From: Leptolinea sp.
Lineage (GTDB): Bacteria; Chloroflexota; Anaerolineae; Anaerolineales; Anaerolineaceae
DNA: 64,000 bases
NCBI GenBank assembly: GCA_012798535.1
Contig: JAAZMZ010000042.1
Location: 1 to 64,000, forward strand
Direction: 5' to 3'
Within the stretch, counting starts at the first letter, position 1. The number at the start of each line of letters is the position of its first letter. Below the pieces are notes generated by a model, which saw only the letters and a program-made list of their open reading frames with translations, was not told the DNA's origin and made no database searches. Positions 8,333 through 17,786 of this stretch are shown here, in pieces. A program made the position numbers and the translations under genes.

Positions 8333-9805
8333 ATGCAGAGAATACCCATTAAAAGCCAATATCGATCCACATTCCCCGAAATCAAATCCGGCTTTTTTAA
8401 CAATCATGCTTATCAAATTAAGGCGTGTTTCTTTTCCCTGTCAGACCTGGCCTGGCTGGGCGCGGTTCTCGTTTTGATCACCATTCTGCGCTTCCCCCTT
8501 CAGGGAAAAGAAATACCCGCGGGTTCAATTGAATTGCTGCTTTTTCTTGTTCTGGCCTGGTGTCTTTTTTTCACCGCCGGGCTTTACCGGACGGGTATTT
8601 CGCCTGTGCAGGAATTGCGGCATTTAACCCTTGCCATCAGTGTGTTTTTCCTGTTACTGGGCGGATTCTCAGTATTCATCCGGAATTTTGGAGAAAACTC
8701 TCTCCTTTTTCTTGGTCTGGGATGGTTTCTTTCAATCATTGCGCTTCCTCTAGGCCGTGAAATTACACGCAACCTTTTCAGCCGGCGCTCTTTCTGGAGC
8801 GAACCAGTTGTGATCATAGGGTATGGTCCTGCCGGTTTTGATATCGCGGAATACCTGGTGGATAATCCCCGCTCCGGGTTGTACCCGGTTGTAGTTGTGG
8901 ATAGAAGAAACACAGACCGTGGAAAGACACCGCGCGTTCCAGTGATCCGCGCCTCTGATATTTTGGAACATCCTGAGATGGTCGACCTGTTTAAAACTAT
9001 TCACACTGCCGTGCTTGTCACCAATGAGATAAATGACGAATTCTTAACTCTGATTGTGGATGAAAAGATCCTGCGTTTCAGGCACCTTATCCTGGTTCCC
9101 AGCTCACAGCCAGTCAGCCATTTATGGGCACGTCCATTCATGATCGGAGAAATGCTTGGCTTTGAGATGGGGCAAAATCTGGTCAGCAGACGCAACCGTA
9201 CGATCAAGAGAGTTTTTGACCTGCTCATTGTTCTGCTCACATTACCGGTTACCCTGCCCCTGTGTTTACTGCTGGCAATTCTGATTAAGCTCGATTCCCC
9301 TGGAAAAGTATTTCACGAACGTGAGAGACTGGGGTATCAGAACCGTGTCATTAAAGTGCTGGAGTTTCGGACTTCTTTTTCGAATCCGACTGCGCGTAAA
9401 TCATCATCACCTGCCCCTAAAACCAACAGGGTATCAGAGGCCGGAAAAGAACAAAAAGAAATCCCGCGGATCACCCGGTTTGGAAAAATCTTGCGCTGGA
9501 GCGGTCTGTACCATCTCCCACAAATAATTCAGGTTCTGCAGGGAGAGATGAGTCTGATCGGCCCAGCACCCATCCAGCTCGAAGAAAGTAAGAACTACGG
9601 CCAGTCACTGGCTCTGTATAGCCATGTTCTACCGGGAATGACCGGCCTGTGGCAGGTATCCAACCATGATGAACTCTCAAGCTCCACCCGGGTGCACCTT
9701 GATGAATACTATATCCGCAACTGGTCCATCTGGTTGGATCTTTATATTCTGTTTCGCACAGCAATGATCCTGTTTGACAGTAAGAGGGCGGAACGGTTGA
9801 ATTAA
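8333..9805 (+). CDS. Two-domain polyprenyl glycosyl-phosphotransferase (WcaJ/WbaP-like), catalytic dyad missing
   Basis: 490 residues. Four N-terminal membrane helices (about 25-140) are followed by a Rossmann-like domain (VVIIGYGPAGFDIAEYL) and a C-terminal bacterial sugar-transferase domain with a re-entrant membrane helix. The family transfers sugar-1-phosphate to undecaprenyl phosphate to start EPS repeat-unit synthesis. The usual 'SLDELPQ' active site reads 'GLYHLPQ', so both the Asp nucleophile and the adjacent Glu are gone; 'GPRP' reads 'GPAP' and 'KFRSM' reads 'EFRTS'. The fold-defining 'GEMSLIGP' and 'YYIRNWSIWLDLYIL' remain. It is therefore probably non-catalytic. ATG 8333 is chosen because AGGAAAG lies just upstream; a TTG at 8294 is an alternative. 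An intact paralogue is at 33084. Confidence 0.85.
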   Translation: MQRIPIKSQYRSTFPEIKSGFFNNHAYQIKACFFSLSDLAWLGAVLVLITILRFPLQGKEIPAGSIELLLFLVLAWCLFFTAGLYRTGISPVQELRHLTLAISVFFLLLGGFSVFIRNFGENSLLFLGLGWFLSIIALPLGREITRNLFSRRSFWSEPVVIIGYGPAGFDIAEYLVDNPRSGLYPVVVVDRRNTDRGKTPRVPVIRASDILEHPEMVDLFKTIHTAVLVTNEINDEFLTLIVDEKILRFRHLILVPSSQPVSHLWARPFMIGEMLGFEMGQNLVSRRNRTIKRVFDLLIVLLTLPVTLPLCLLLAILIKLDSPGKVFHERERLGYQNRVIKVLEFRTSFSNPTARKSSSPAPKTNRVSEAGKEQKEIPRITRFGKILRWSGLYHLPQIIQVLQGEMSLIGPAPIQLEESKNYGQSLALYSHVLPGMTGLWQVSNHDELSSSTRVHLDEYYIRNWSIWLDLYILFRTAMILFDSKRAERLN

Positions 9806-9855
9806 TCAGTGGCTACTTGATCATTTTTCGGTGTGGAGTCCAATTCTAAATTTAC

Positions 9856-10890
9856 TCAGTCTCTTTGAAGCTTATTCAGGTGAAAAAGTTTTAATATCAC
9901 CATTACCAGATAATAAGCCGTCAACATCCGCCTGGCATGAAAATATTGCTCACCCTCCATATTAAAACGCTTGATATTTAGAGGTACGGAATCCTGTTTG
10001 ACCCCATTGATTCCAAAAGAAATATTCACACATTCAGGCAGGATGGCATCGAAATATTGCTGCGATAACTCTGCATCAAGAAATGGGGTAGCAAAAATAC
10101 GGTAGGGTTGAGGAAATCTGGCAGCGATTGTGTTCATGCTTTGAACAGTCTGGTCGATCTGTTGTTCAACGGTAAGTTGTTTGTATTCAGGATGATCAAT
10201 ACTGTGTCCGCCGATGAAATATCCTTTTTTAATGATTTCTTCAAGATTCTGTGAAGTGAGATAGGGTTTTGTTGCTTCGAGATATGCGTTGAAGTCAATT
10301 TCCATCACCAGAGCCAAATGATCCAGAGTCTCTCTTTGGAGATAGTCTATGGAGAGAATTTTCTGAATAAGCTGCCTGGGAGACATTTGATAGCCGAAAT
10401 AATTGGAAAGGATGTTGACCTGTTCCCGGTTTGCCACGGATAGAATTTTCTCCACTAAGAGGCTGGCTTTATGGCGGTAAAAGAGAGACCGGTTATCAAG
10501 AAAATCGGAATTTACAAAGACGGCGGCAGTTGCGTGAAATTCATCAAGAATGGGTATGGCATTATCGTAGAATTCTCTCAATCCATCGTCAAAGGTGATG
10601 ATCATCGGATTAGGAGGCAGCTCAGCGTTATTGTAAAGATGATCGTGGAGTTCGGGTATGGTGATGAATGTGAAATTCTTTGAAAAGAACTCCACTTCAT
10701 CACGAAATTGACCTGTGGTTTTGCAGGGGATAATATGTTTTAAATGAGGAATGGGTTTATCACTGATGGCATGATAAAAAGGAACGGTAACTCTTGCTCC
10801 ACTTAGCAAGCGCAATCGATTAAATGATGAAGGGGACTCTGAAAATATTCCCGCTATGGTGAACAATAACTCTTTCACGTATTTTTTCAT
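9856..10890 (-). CDS. Polysaccharide deacetylase (NodB homology domain)
   Basis: 344 residues. The carbohydrate esterase 4 signature is present: TFDDG at about residues 99-103 (catalytic base and metal Asp) and HSxxH at 229-233 (metal ligands), with a downstream Pro/Phe-rich strand. CE4 enzymes remove N-acetyl groups from GlcNAc-containing polymers. No signal peptide is evident, so it may act on lipid-linked intermediates or at the inner membrane face. ATG 10890 is preferred over an in-frame TTG at 10914, although only a weak AGGGG precedes it. It is convergent with the sugar transferase at 8333 and divergent from the glycosyltransferase at 11041, i.e. at the edge of the EPS cluster. Confidence 0.82.
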   Translation of the reverse strand: MKKYVKELLFTIAGIFSESPSSFNRLRLLSGARVTVPFYHAISDKPIPHLKHIIPCKTTGQFRDEVEFFSKNFTFITIPELHDHLYNNAELPPNPMIITFDDGLREFYDNAIPILDEFHATAAVFVNSDFLDNRSLFYRHKASLLVEKILSVANREQVNILSNYFGYQMSPRQLIQKILSIDYLQRETLDHLALVMEIDFNAYLEATKPYLTSQNLEEIIKKGYFIGGHSIDHPEYKQLTVEQQIDQTVQSMNTIAARFPQPYRIFATPFLDAELSQQYFDAILPECVNISFGINGVKQDSVPLNIKRFNMEGEQYFHARRMLTAYYLVMVILKLFHLNKLQRD

Positions 10891-11040
10891 GTAACCCCTG
10901 GTCACAAGAGACAATTGAATAAAAAAATTATAACATGCCGGGATTCTCCAAAATTTCGAGGGCAGATTATTTCAGGTTTTTTCTGGCAGGGATGTTATTC
11001 GATGGTATGACCTGATTTATTATCGTGATAAAATCACTTA

Positions 11041-11913
11041 ATGAAGAGCGGTTATATTTCAGTGGTTTTACCAGTCTATAATGGGGAAAAGTACCTGGAA
11101 AAATCTATTCGGAGTATTATCGCGCAGACTTACAAAAATTGGGAATTGCTGATCGTCGATGATTGTTCGACCGATTCAACTCCGGACATCATCAAAGAAT
11201 TTTCCATGGCTGATCCACGCATCAAATCGGTCCGCCATGAAAAAAACAAGCGCTTACCGGCTTCACTTAACACCGGTTTTCGTTTGACCAAAGGTGATTA
11301 TGTCACCTGGACTTCCGATGATAATCTGTATAAGCCAAATGCCTTTCAGGAAATGGCCGGATTTCTGGATGAAAACCCGGAAATCAGCTTTATTTATACA
11401 GATTTCGACTTGATCGATGAGACGGGAGAGGTCATCGAACAGGTCACAGCGGGTGATTGGAAAATGCTCGGGTTAACGGATGTGATCGGGGGTTGTTTCA
11501 TGTACCGAAGAATCATACACGAAACAATCGGGTACTATGATGAAGCTACCTACCTGGCAGAGGATTTGGAATTCGAGTTGCGAGCTATGGTGAACGGGTA
11601 TAAATTCCAGCCACTTCACAAGAATCTTTACCAGTACCGCTCTCATGCTGATTCGCTAACCAACACAAAGTCGAAACATATCTACCGCATCCACGCCGAG
11701 GTGAATAAAAAATACTTTGACCGGATGCCTTGGATGGACCGGCAGACCAAGGCGCATTCTTTTTTACGCCTGGCAAGAAAAGCCCTAGAGATCAGGGATT
11801 TTTCGGCAGTTCTCTGGTTTCTATCCGAAAGTCTTCGGCAGGATCCTCTGCATCTCTTCAGGAGCCTGTTCACCCGTTTGTCTGCCAATTCAAAATCGCC
11901 CTCAAATAGCTAA
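11041..11913 (+). CDS. Family 2 glycosyltransferase
   Basis: 290 residues, GT-A fold. The N-terminus reads 'SVVLPVYNGEKYLEKSI', the nucleotide-binding Asp pair is 'IVDDCSTDST', and the metal-binding DxD equivalent is 'TSDDNLY' near residue 100. It has no transmembrane helices, so it is not a processive BcsA-type synthase. It likely adds one sugar during assembly of the repeat unit on the cytoplasmic face. It is the first gene of a tightly packed plus-strand run reaching 21907; the next gene begins four bases after its stop. No clear ribosome binding site precedes the ATG. Confidence 0.88.
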   Translation: MKSGYISVVLPVYNGEKYLEKSIRSIIAQTYKNWELLIVDDCSTDSTPDIIKEFSMADPRIKSVRHEKNKRLPASLNTGFRLTKGDYVTWTSDDNLYKPNAFQEMAGFLDENPEISFIYTDFDLIDETGEVIEQVTAGDWKMLGLTDVIGGCFMYRRIIHETIGYYDEATYLAEDLEFELRAMVNGYKFQPLHKNLYQYRSHADSLTNTKSKHIYRIHAEVNKKYFDRMPWMDRQTKAHSFLRLARKALEIRDFSAVLWFLSESLRQDPLHLFRSLFTRLSANSKSPSNS

Positions 11914-11916
11914 TCC

Positions 11917-13071
11917 ATGAAACACATCGTCTGGATCAATTCAGATCCCTTTGATAATCTGGGCAGTCCCACCTGGTTGTTCACCACCCAAGAATTACGG
12001 AAAAGCGGCTGGCTGGTATCTCTTATCGCTCCGGGTGAGCCTGGCCTGCAAACCAAACTGGGTGTCGAATATCTGGGCATACCCATACCGCGCATCTATC
12101 TAATCCGGCAGCTTATTTACCAGATTCGCGTTCTTCGCTACATAGCCCTTCACCTGCCGCCGGTGGATGTTTATCTGTTCCATGAAATGTCTTTACCCAT
12201 TCTTTCCCTTATCCGGCTTTGCCTCCGGTTGTTCGGAAAAAAGCGCCCACTATACGTTTTGGATATCCGCTCGGTCCCTATGCAGCCGGAAGAAATCGCG
12301 AATTGGAAAGATCGTCTTCGCGGTCAGTATTTCTATCTGGTAAACTGGCTGGCCAATCGGGGCGCGGTGGACGGCCGGGTAACCATAACCCATCCTATGG
12401 CCCGAGTCTTGAAAATTCCCCCCGCTCTTTTATGGGGCATCTGGACCTCAGGTGTCCAGCTCGAGTGTTTTTCAAAAGCTCCCTCTTATCGAGACTGGAA
12501 GGAGGCGCTCGAGCGGGTGAAGTTTATTTATATCGGTTCTCTGGCAAAGGGAAGAAATCTCGATGTGTTCGCAAAAGCCGTTATTAAAGCCAATCGATTG
12601 GGCATGAGGTTTTCTCTGTTTTGTGTCGGCCAGGGAGACAATGTCCGGGATCTCATCGCCCTGGGTGAAGAAAGCGATGGCTGTGTGGCAGTTTATCCTG
12701 CCGTTCCGCATGACCAGATACAGGAATGGCTGGCGAAAGCACACATCGGTGTACTGCCTTTTCCAGATGAAGAAAAGTTCCGGGTTAGCAGTCCGATCAA
12801 GCTCTTTGAATATATGGCGGCAGGCATGCCCGTATTAACCACGCGAATTGAATGTCACACAAGTGTGCTCCAGAATGAAGGCAATGCCTTCTGGGCTGAA
12901 GAATCCACCGTCGATGCGTTTATTGAATGTCTGAAACAGGTTTGGAATCAAAGGGATGCCCTGCCGGCCATGGGGAAGATATCGGAGAAGGAAGCGCAAA
13001 AATGGACCTGGGCTGAATCCGCGGCTAATCTGGGAAAAGCTCTGGATTATGGATTAAGCCGCGATGAATAA
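11917..13071 (+). CDS. Family 4-like (GT-B) glycosyltransferase
   Basis: 384 residues. The C-terminal half carries the donor-binding 'SSPIKLFEYMAAGMPVLTT' signature of GT4 enzymes, and the N-terminal half the acceptor-side Rossmann domain ('PTWLFTTQELRKSGW'). It predicts sugar transfer from a nucleotide-sugar to a lipid-linked oligosaccharide. The gene starts three bases after the stop of the preceding glycosyltransferase and overlaps the next gene by 8 bases, consistent with one operon. Confidence 0.85.
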   Translation: MKHIVWINSDPFDNLGSPTWLFTTQELRKSGWLVSLIAPGEPGLQTKLGVEYLGIPIPRIYLIRQLIYQIRVLRYIALHLPPVDVYLFHEMSLPILSLIRLCLRLFGKKRPLYVLDIRSVPMQPEEIANWKDRLRGQYFYLVNWLANRGAVDGRVTITHPMARVLKIPPALLWGIWTSGVQLECFSKAPSYRDWKEALERVKFIYIGSLAKGRNLDVFAKAVIKANRLGMRFSLFCVGQGDNVRDLIALGEESDGCVAVYPAVPHDQIQEWLAKAHIGVLPFPDEEKFRVSSPIKLFEYMAAGMPVLTTRIECHTSVLQNEGNAFWAEESTVDAFIECLKQVWNQRDALPAMGKISEKEAQKWTWAESAANLGKALDYGLSRDE

Positions 13072-14020
13072 ACTAGATTCGGGTTTTTTTGTCTTTTCTC
13101 TGGATACAGAATTGTCCACCGGCTTTTTCGACGCAGACGAAGAAAGATCAAAGCTCTTTTCACCCGACGGCTCCAGGGAACGGAAGGCCATACGCCGTCT
13201 TCTGGATTTGATGGATGAATACGATATCCAGGCCACCTGGGCTCTGGTGGGTCACCTTTTTTATGAAAAATGTGAACATTGTGAAATCTGCCCCGTGCTC
13301 GACTGGAAAGGGAAATATTCAAGTTTTGATGAAGCGTATGGTACGGCTCATCCTTTATGGTATGGCGCCGATATAGTCAAAGAAATTCTTGAACGCGATA
13401 AACACGAAATTGGATTTCACGGATACACACACAATATCTTCGACGAGAAGACCATGTCTCCCGCGGAAGCGAAAATTGAGATCACAGAGTGGCTGCGAGC
13501 GGCAGCACGATATGGCATCTCCGCCCGATCGATCACATTCCCCAGAGGTGTTGCCGGATACCTCTCACTGCTCAAGGAAAATGGTTTTATCTGCTATCGC
13601 ACACCTGATCCAACATCCATCTGGACTCGCAATCGGTATTTTGGCCGGTATCTAAAAACCCTCGATCATCTGTTGGGCATTTCCCGTCTGCCGATTTACT
13701 CTCTGGAAGATCATGTCATATCACCCGAAGGAATGATCGGTCTGCCCGGCTCCATGCATATTAAAGAATACTGGTGGTTAGAACAATATATGGATGACAC
13801 TGATCGGCATCTGGCACGGTTTCACAGGGTTATCAGGGGAATACACAGGGCCGGTTATGAAAAAAAGATCGTCCATTTATGGGCGCATCCCTGGGAATTT
13901 AAAACCGAAAAAGACTTTGAAAAGGTTCGCTATATTTTTAAAGCCGTTGCCGAAGAACAAAAACAGGGACGAATGCGTTCCATTACAATGTCAGATCTGG
14001 CAGGCAGGATTTCGAAATGA
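13064..14020 (+). CDS. Polysaccharide deacetylase-family protein (NodB-like, WalW/DUF3473-type)
   Basis: 318 residues. The canonical TFDDG is replaced by 'FSLDTE' (residues 11-16), which keeps the catalytic-site Asp, and the metal-binding pair is 'HGYTH' near residue 120. 'LWAHPWEF' near residue 285 is the final conserved His strand. This arrangement is typical of deacetylases in EPS clusters. Residues 70-80 contain three closely spaced cysteines ('KCEHCEICP') that could bind metal; this is unusual for the family. It overlaps its neighbours by 8 and 4 bases, so translation is probably coupled. Confidence 0.8.
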   Translation: MNKLDSGFFVFSLDTELSTGFFDADEERSKLFSPDGSRERKAIRRLLDLMDEYDIQATWALVGHLFYEKCEHCEICPVLDWKGKYSSFDEAYGTAHPLWYGADIVKEILERDKHEIGFHGYTHNIFDEKTMSPAEAKIEITEWLRAAARYGISARSITFPRGVAGYLSLLKENGFICYRTPDPTSIWTRNRYFGRYLKTLDHLLGISRLPIYSLEDHVISPEGMIGLPGSMHIKEYWWLEQYMDDTDRHLARFHRVIRGIHRAGYEKKIVHLWAHPWEFKTEKDFEKVRYIFKAVAEEQKQGRMRSITMSDLAGRISK

Positions 14021-14982
14021 CTCTGCGCGTTCTGGTAATCACACACGCCAACAAAGAGGATAACGAGATCAGTGATCCGGGAATAATGGATCAGATCGTA
14101 GAACTCCAAAAAATGGGTGCAACCGTTGACACCTGGAAAGTAAACATCGGCCAAAAATGTTCTTATCTGAAAACCGGGATAAGAACCTTTTTATTGAATT
14201 TTCAAAAGAAACGGTACGATGTCGTGCATGCCTTTTACAGCTTAAACGGCATGCTGGCCAGAGGCCAGTTCCTCAGCCCGCTGGTGGTCACTCTGATGGG
14301 AACCGATTTGCTAAGCAAGGAGCATTTTTATCAGCAGGGTGGGCGCGATACGTTAATCGGCAAGATCATCATCAAAGTTGCAGATGAAATCATTGTGCAA
14401 TCAGAAGAAATGGCCAGGGTTGTACCCCCTTCAGAAAAGGTGGCTCACATAATCCCTATGGGGATCAACACGGATATCTTCACACTCATTCCCAAAGATG
14501 AGGCCCGCCGAAGGCTGAATCTTCCGCCGGATCAAAAATTGATCCTTTTTCCCTGGCATCCCGCTCGAAAAGAGAAACAATTTCCACTTCTCGAGAAAGC
14601 CGTAGCACGGCTCTCTCCTTCCTATAACGCCCGGATAATGGCTATTTATGGAAGACCCCGTCAGGAACTGGCAGACTATATGAACGCCTGCGACGTTCTG
14701 GTACTGGCATCGGACTACGAAGGTTCGCCTGTCGCGGTTCGTGAAGCGCTCGCCTGCAATCTGCCGGTCGTCTCTGTTCCCGCCGGCGATGTCCCCTCCC
14801 TCCTCGCGAAAATTGAAGGTTGTTATCTGTGCAACCGGGACGCGGAAGACATGGCTGAAAAGATCACCCGCGTTCTTGAAAAAGGTGAACGGGTGAACTC
14901 ACGTCCCCTGATCATCCCATTGAATACGGTAACATCGGCTGCTGAAGTGTTTAAGATCTATCAATCTCTCAATAAACAATAG
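14017..14982 (+). CDS. Family 4 glycosyltransferase (copy A)
   Basis: 321 residues, GT-B fold, with the GT4 donor-site motif 'EGSPVAVREALACNLPVV' near residue 235. The ATG overlaps the previous stop (ATGA). Its 3' third is present again as a decayed segment at about 16298-16560, showing that this gene's tail was included in a tandem duplication. The intact copy here is the functional one. Likely role: one glycosyl transfer in EPS repeat-unit assembly. Confidence 0.86.
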   Translation: MTLRVLVITHANKEDNEISDPGIMDQIVELQKMGATVDTWKVNIGQKCSYLKTGIRTFLLNFQKKRYDVVHAFYSLNGMLARGQFLSPLVVTLMGTDLLSKEHFYQQGGRDTLIGKIIIKVADEIIVQSEEMARVVPPSEKVAHIIPMGINTDIFTLIPKDEARRRLNLPPDQKLILFPWHPARKEKQFPLLEKAVARLSPSYNARIMAIYGRPRQELADYMNACDVLVLASDYEGSPVAVREALACNLPVVSVPAGDVPSLLAKIEGCYLCNRDAEDMAEKITRVLEKGERVNSRPLIIPLNTVTSAAEVFKIYQSLNKQ

Positions 14983-14988
14983 TTCTTT

Positions 14989-16197
14989 ATGACTGACAAA
15001 AAACAACTGAAAATGTGCATGCTAGTACATCAGAATTACTTCATAGACGCCCGGGTTCGCCGTTATACCGAGTCTCTGGCTGCCGATGGCGCGAAGGTCG
15101 ATGTAATCTGTGTGCCCCCTGAAGACGGTCTTTTACAAGACGCGGGAGAAAACATCACCATCCATACCATACCTGTTAGCCGAATGTCCAAGACTCCGGC
15201 CGGATATCTCCTGGAATACACGCTGGCATTTATTTTCTATTTCTTCAAATTGACCGGTTTGTATATCACAAAACATTTTAATGTCATTCATGTTCACAAT
15301 ATGCCGGATTTTCTAGTCTTCGCGGCTCTGCTTCCGAAGCTCATGGGCACCCCAATCATTCTGGATGTCCACGATATCACACCGGAATTCTATCAAACCA
15401 AATTCCAAAAGGAAAAAGACCATCCACTTATCCGGATGATTGTCTTTCAAGAAAGACTATCCACCCATTTTGCCAGCGCGGTGATCACAACCTGTCTGGG
15501 ATTCGTTGCCAAATTAAAGAGCCGGGGATTGAAACCAGAAAAGATCACGTTGATCTATAACACGCCAAACGCAAATGTTTTCAACCGAAATGACTATTTA
15601 AGTTTGCGGAACGCTCCAAGAGAGCATTTCACGCTCATTTTTCCCGGTACCCAGGCTCCACGTTATGGTCTGGATATACCTATCCGCGCTCTGCCGGAAC
15701 TATCCGCCTCAATTCCCAATATCCGCCTGCAAATCGTGGGGAGTCAGAACGCCTATACGCAAAAATTGGCAGCACTGGCTGTTCAACTGGGTGTCAGAGA
15801 GTATGTGGAATTCATTCCGTCAGTTCCGTTGGATAAAATTCCCGCTCTGCTGGCAGCCGCAGATGTGGGTATCTATCCGGCCATCAAAGAACAATTTATG
15901 AATATCGCCATACCGGAAAAACTATTTGAATACTGTTTGATGGGATTACCGATTGTTGCCACCCGGCTGGATGTGACCCGGGAAATGTTCTCGGATAAAG
16001 CGGTTCTCTTTTTCGATTCAGGACGGGTGGATCAATTTGCGGCGTATGTATTGAACCTGTACAATGATCCTGATCTGGTAAAAAGCAAGGTGGCGCTGGC
16101 TGATATTGATTATCAGAGTAGATTTTCATGGGAAAATGGTAAAAGGGATTATTCTCTTCTACTTGATAGACTCTTACAAAAGAAAACCAACCTATGA
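14989..16197 (+). CDS. Family 4 glycosyltransferase (copy B1 of a duplicated pair)
   Basis: 402 residues, GT-B fold. It has an N-terminal acceptor domain ('LVHQNYFIDARVRRYTESL'), a hydrophobic segment at about residues 70-90 (LAFIFYFFKLTGLYI) suggesting membrane association, and the donor-site 'IPEKLFEYCLMGLPIVATR'. It closely resembles the 403-residue protein at 16575-17786 along its whole length. Its stop overlaps the ATG of a truncated FemAB remnant (ATGA), the same junction seen between the intact copy B2 and its FemAB partner. The two copies may now have different sugar specificities, or be redundant. Confidence 0.87.
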   Translation: MTDKKQLKMCMLVHQNYFIDARVRRYTESLAADGAKVDVICVPPEDGLLQDAGENITIHTIPVSRMSKTPAGYLLEYTLAFIFYFFKLTGLYITKHFNVIHVHNMPDFLVFAALLPKLMGTPIILDVHDITPEFYQTKFQKEKDHPLIRMIVFQERLSTHFASAVITTCLGFVAKLKSRGLKPEKITLIYNTPNANVFNRNDYLSLRNAPREHFTLIFPGTQAPRYGLDIPIRALPELSASIPNIRLQIVGSQNAYTQKLAALAVQLGVREYVEFIPSVPLDKIPALLAAADVGIYPAIKEQFMNIAIPEKLFEYCLMGLPIVATRLDVTREMFSDKAVLFFDSGRVDQFAAYVLNLYNDPDLVKSKVALADIDYQSRFSWENGKRDYSLLLDRLLQKKTNL

Positions 16198-16560
16198 ATT
16201 TGAAAAGAATTTTCCCATTTGATCCAACCTGGATGCAATTTATTGAGAGCCAACCCGGCTCGATGGTTTTCCATCATCCGTTCTGGATGAAGAATCGGTA
16301 TGAAGAATCCCATAAGGAATTCGTAACCAATATGAACGCCTGCAATCTACCCATAGTTGATGTCGCCGTCGGCGATGTCCCCTCTTTTCTTTTTAAATTA
16401 GAGGCTGCTTTCATTGTGACCGCGATGAGAAATCCTCTGCAGACAATATCACCCACGTTTTTCAGTATGGTGAACGGGTAAACTCACACCCCTTGATCAT
16501 TCCATTGAACACAATAACACCAACAACAGAAGTATTCAAGATCTATCAATTTCTAACTGG
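16194..16560 (+). pseudogene. Chimeric remnant: FemAB 5' fragment fused to decayed glycosyltransferase A tail
   Basis: The first ~34 codons (16194-16297) match the start of the FemAB-like protein at 17783 ('FDPxWxxFIExxP', 'FHHPFWMKN'). From about 16298 the sequence instead matches codons ~213 onward of the glycosyltransferase at 14017 ('MNAC', 'CNLPIV', 'VGDVPSFL'). A 66-base in-frame gap relative to the parent lies exactly between two GCCTGC copies (14686 and 14752 in the parent). The frame is lost after 'KLEAAF', yet DNA similarity continues to about 16555. The 95-codon frame is probably not a functional protein. Confidence 0.8.
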
Positions 16561-16574
16561 ACGGGAATTGTTTT

Positions 16575-17786
16575 ATGACTGAAAAAAAACCGCTTAAAGT
16601 CTGCATTCTTGTTCATCAAAATTACTTCATGATGGACGCCCGGATGCGTCGCTATGCTGAGTCTCTCGCTTTCGACGGGGCACATGTCGATGTGATCTGT
16701 ATCCCACCTGAAAAAGATATTCCTACATGCACGAATACGAACATCTCAATACACACCATTCCAATTGGCCGGATGGCTGAAACACCCGTTGAATACCTCA
16801 TAGAATATATGCTAGCTTTCATTTTCTATTTTTTCAAATTGACTTGCCTGTATATTAAAAAGCATTTCGATATCATCCATGTTTCGAATATGCCGGATTT
16901 TCTAGTATTTACCGCTCTTCTACCGAAACTTATGGGGACTCCTATTATTCTGGATATTCGCGATGTCATGCCAGAATTTTATGAATCAAAATTTCAGAAG
17001 AAAAAGAGCCATCCGCTTATTCAATTAATAACATTTCAAGAAATACTTTCCACAAAATTTGCTAACGCAGTGATCACGGCATGCCAGGGATTCGCTGCTT
17101 TATTAATAACCAGAGGTCTAAAACCCGAAAAAATTACGTTGCTCTATAACACACCAAATGATTCAGTGTTTAATCGTGACAAATATTTAAGTCTGCGGAG
17201 TGCTCCAAGAGAACATTTCACGTTAATATTTTCTGGGACGCAAGCTCCGCGTTATGGTCTCGATATCCCTATTCATGCGCTTCCAGAGCTATCTTCCAAA
17301 ATCCCTAACATTCGGCTGCAAATTGTGGGACGTCAGGTAGCCTATTCGCGGCAACTAGCTGAACTGGCCGTTCAATTGGGAGTGAGTCAATATGTGGAGT
17401 TTATTCCTTCCGTGCCAGTGGACCAAATCCCTTCACTGCTGGCAGCCGCTGATGTCGGTATTTATCCTGCCATTAAAGATCAGTTCATGAATATCGCAGT
17501 CCCTCAAAAGACATTTGAATATTGTCTGATGGGGTTACCGATCATATCCACCCGGCTGGATGTGACCCGGGAAATATTTTCAGAAAATTCTGTCCTTTTC
17601 TTTGATTCGGGACGTGTGGATCAATTTACAGCATGTGTATTGAAACTGTACAATGATCGTGATATGGTAAGAAGGAATGTAGAACAGGCAGATATCGATT
17701 ATCAAAGCAAATTTTCATGGGAAAAAGGAAAGAAAGAATATTATCTTTTATTTGATAGTCTCTTACATAAGAAAACGAACCAATGA
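16575..17786 (+). CDS. Family 4 glycosyltransferase (copy B2)
   Basis: 403 residues, full-length paralogue of the protein at 14989, with the same motifs ('VHQNYFMMDARMRRYAESL', hydrophobic segment 'LAFIFYFFKLTCLYI', donor site 'PQKTFEYCLMGLPIISTR'). Many synonymous positions here are A or T where copy B1 has G or C, so this copy has drifted toward lower GC. It overlaps the following FemAB gene by 4 bases (ATGA). Predicted to transfer one sugar in EPS assembly; specificity unknown. Confidence 0.86.
   Translation: MTEKKPLKVCILVHQNYFMMDARMRRYAESLAFDGAHVDVICIPPEKDIPTCTNTNISIHTIPIGRMAETPVEYLIEYMLAFIFYFFKLTCLYIKKHFDIIHVSNMPDFLVFTALLPKLMGTPIILDIRDVMPEFYESKFQKKKSHPLIQLITFQEILSTKFANAVITACQGFAALLITRGLKPEKITLLYNTPNDSVFNRDKYLSLRSAPREHFTLIFSGTQAPRYGLDIPIHALPELSSKIPNIRLQIVGRQVAYSRQLAELAVQLGVSQYVEFIPSVPVDQIPSLLAAADVGIYPAIKDQFMNIAVPQKTFEYCLMGLPIISTRLDVTREIFSENSVLFFDSGRVDQFTACVLKLYNDRDMVRRNVEQADIDYQSKFSWEKGKKEYYLLFDSLLHKKTNQ

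Noticed and set aside
11041-11913. Family 2 glycosyltransferase considered as the missing BcsA
   Set aside because: It has no membrane helices and only 290 residues, so it cannot be a processive synthase.
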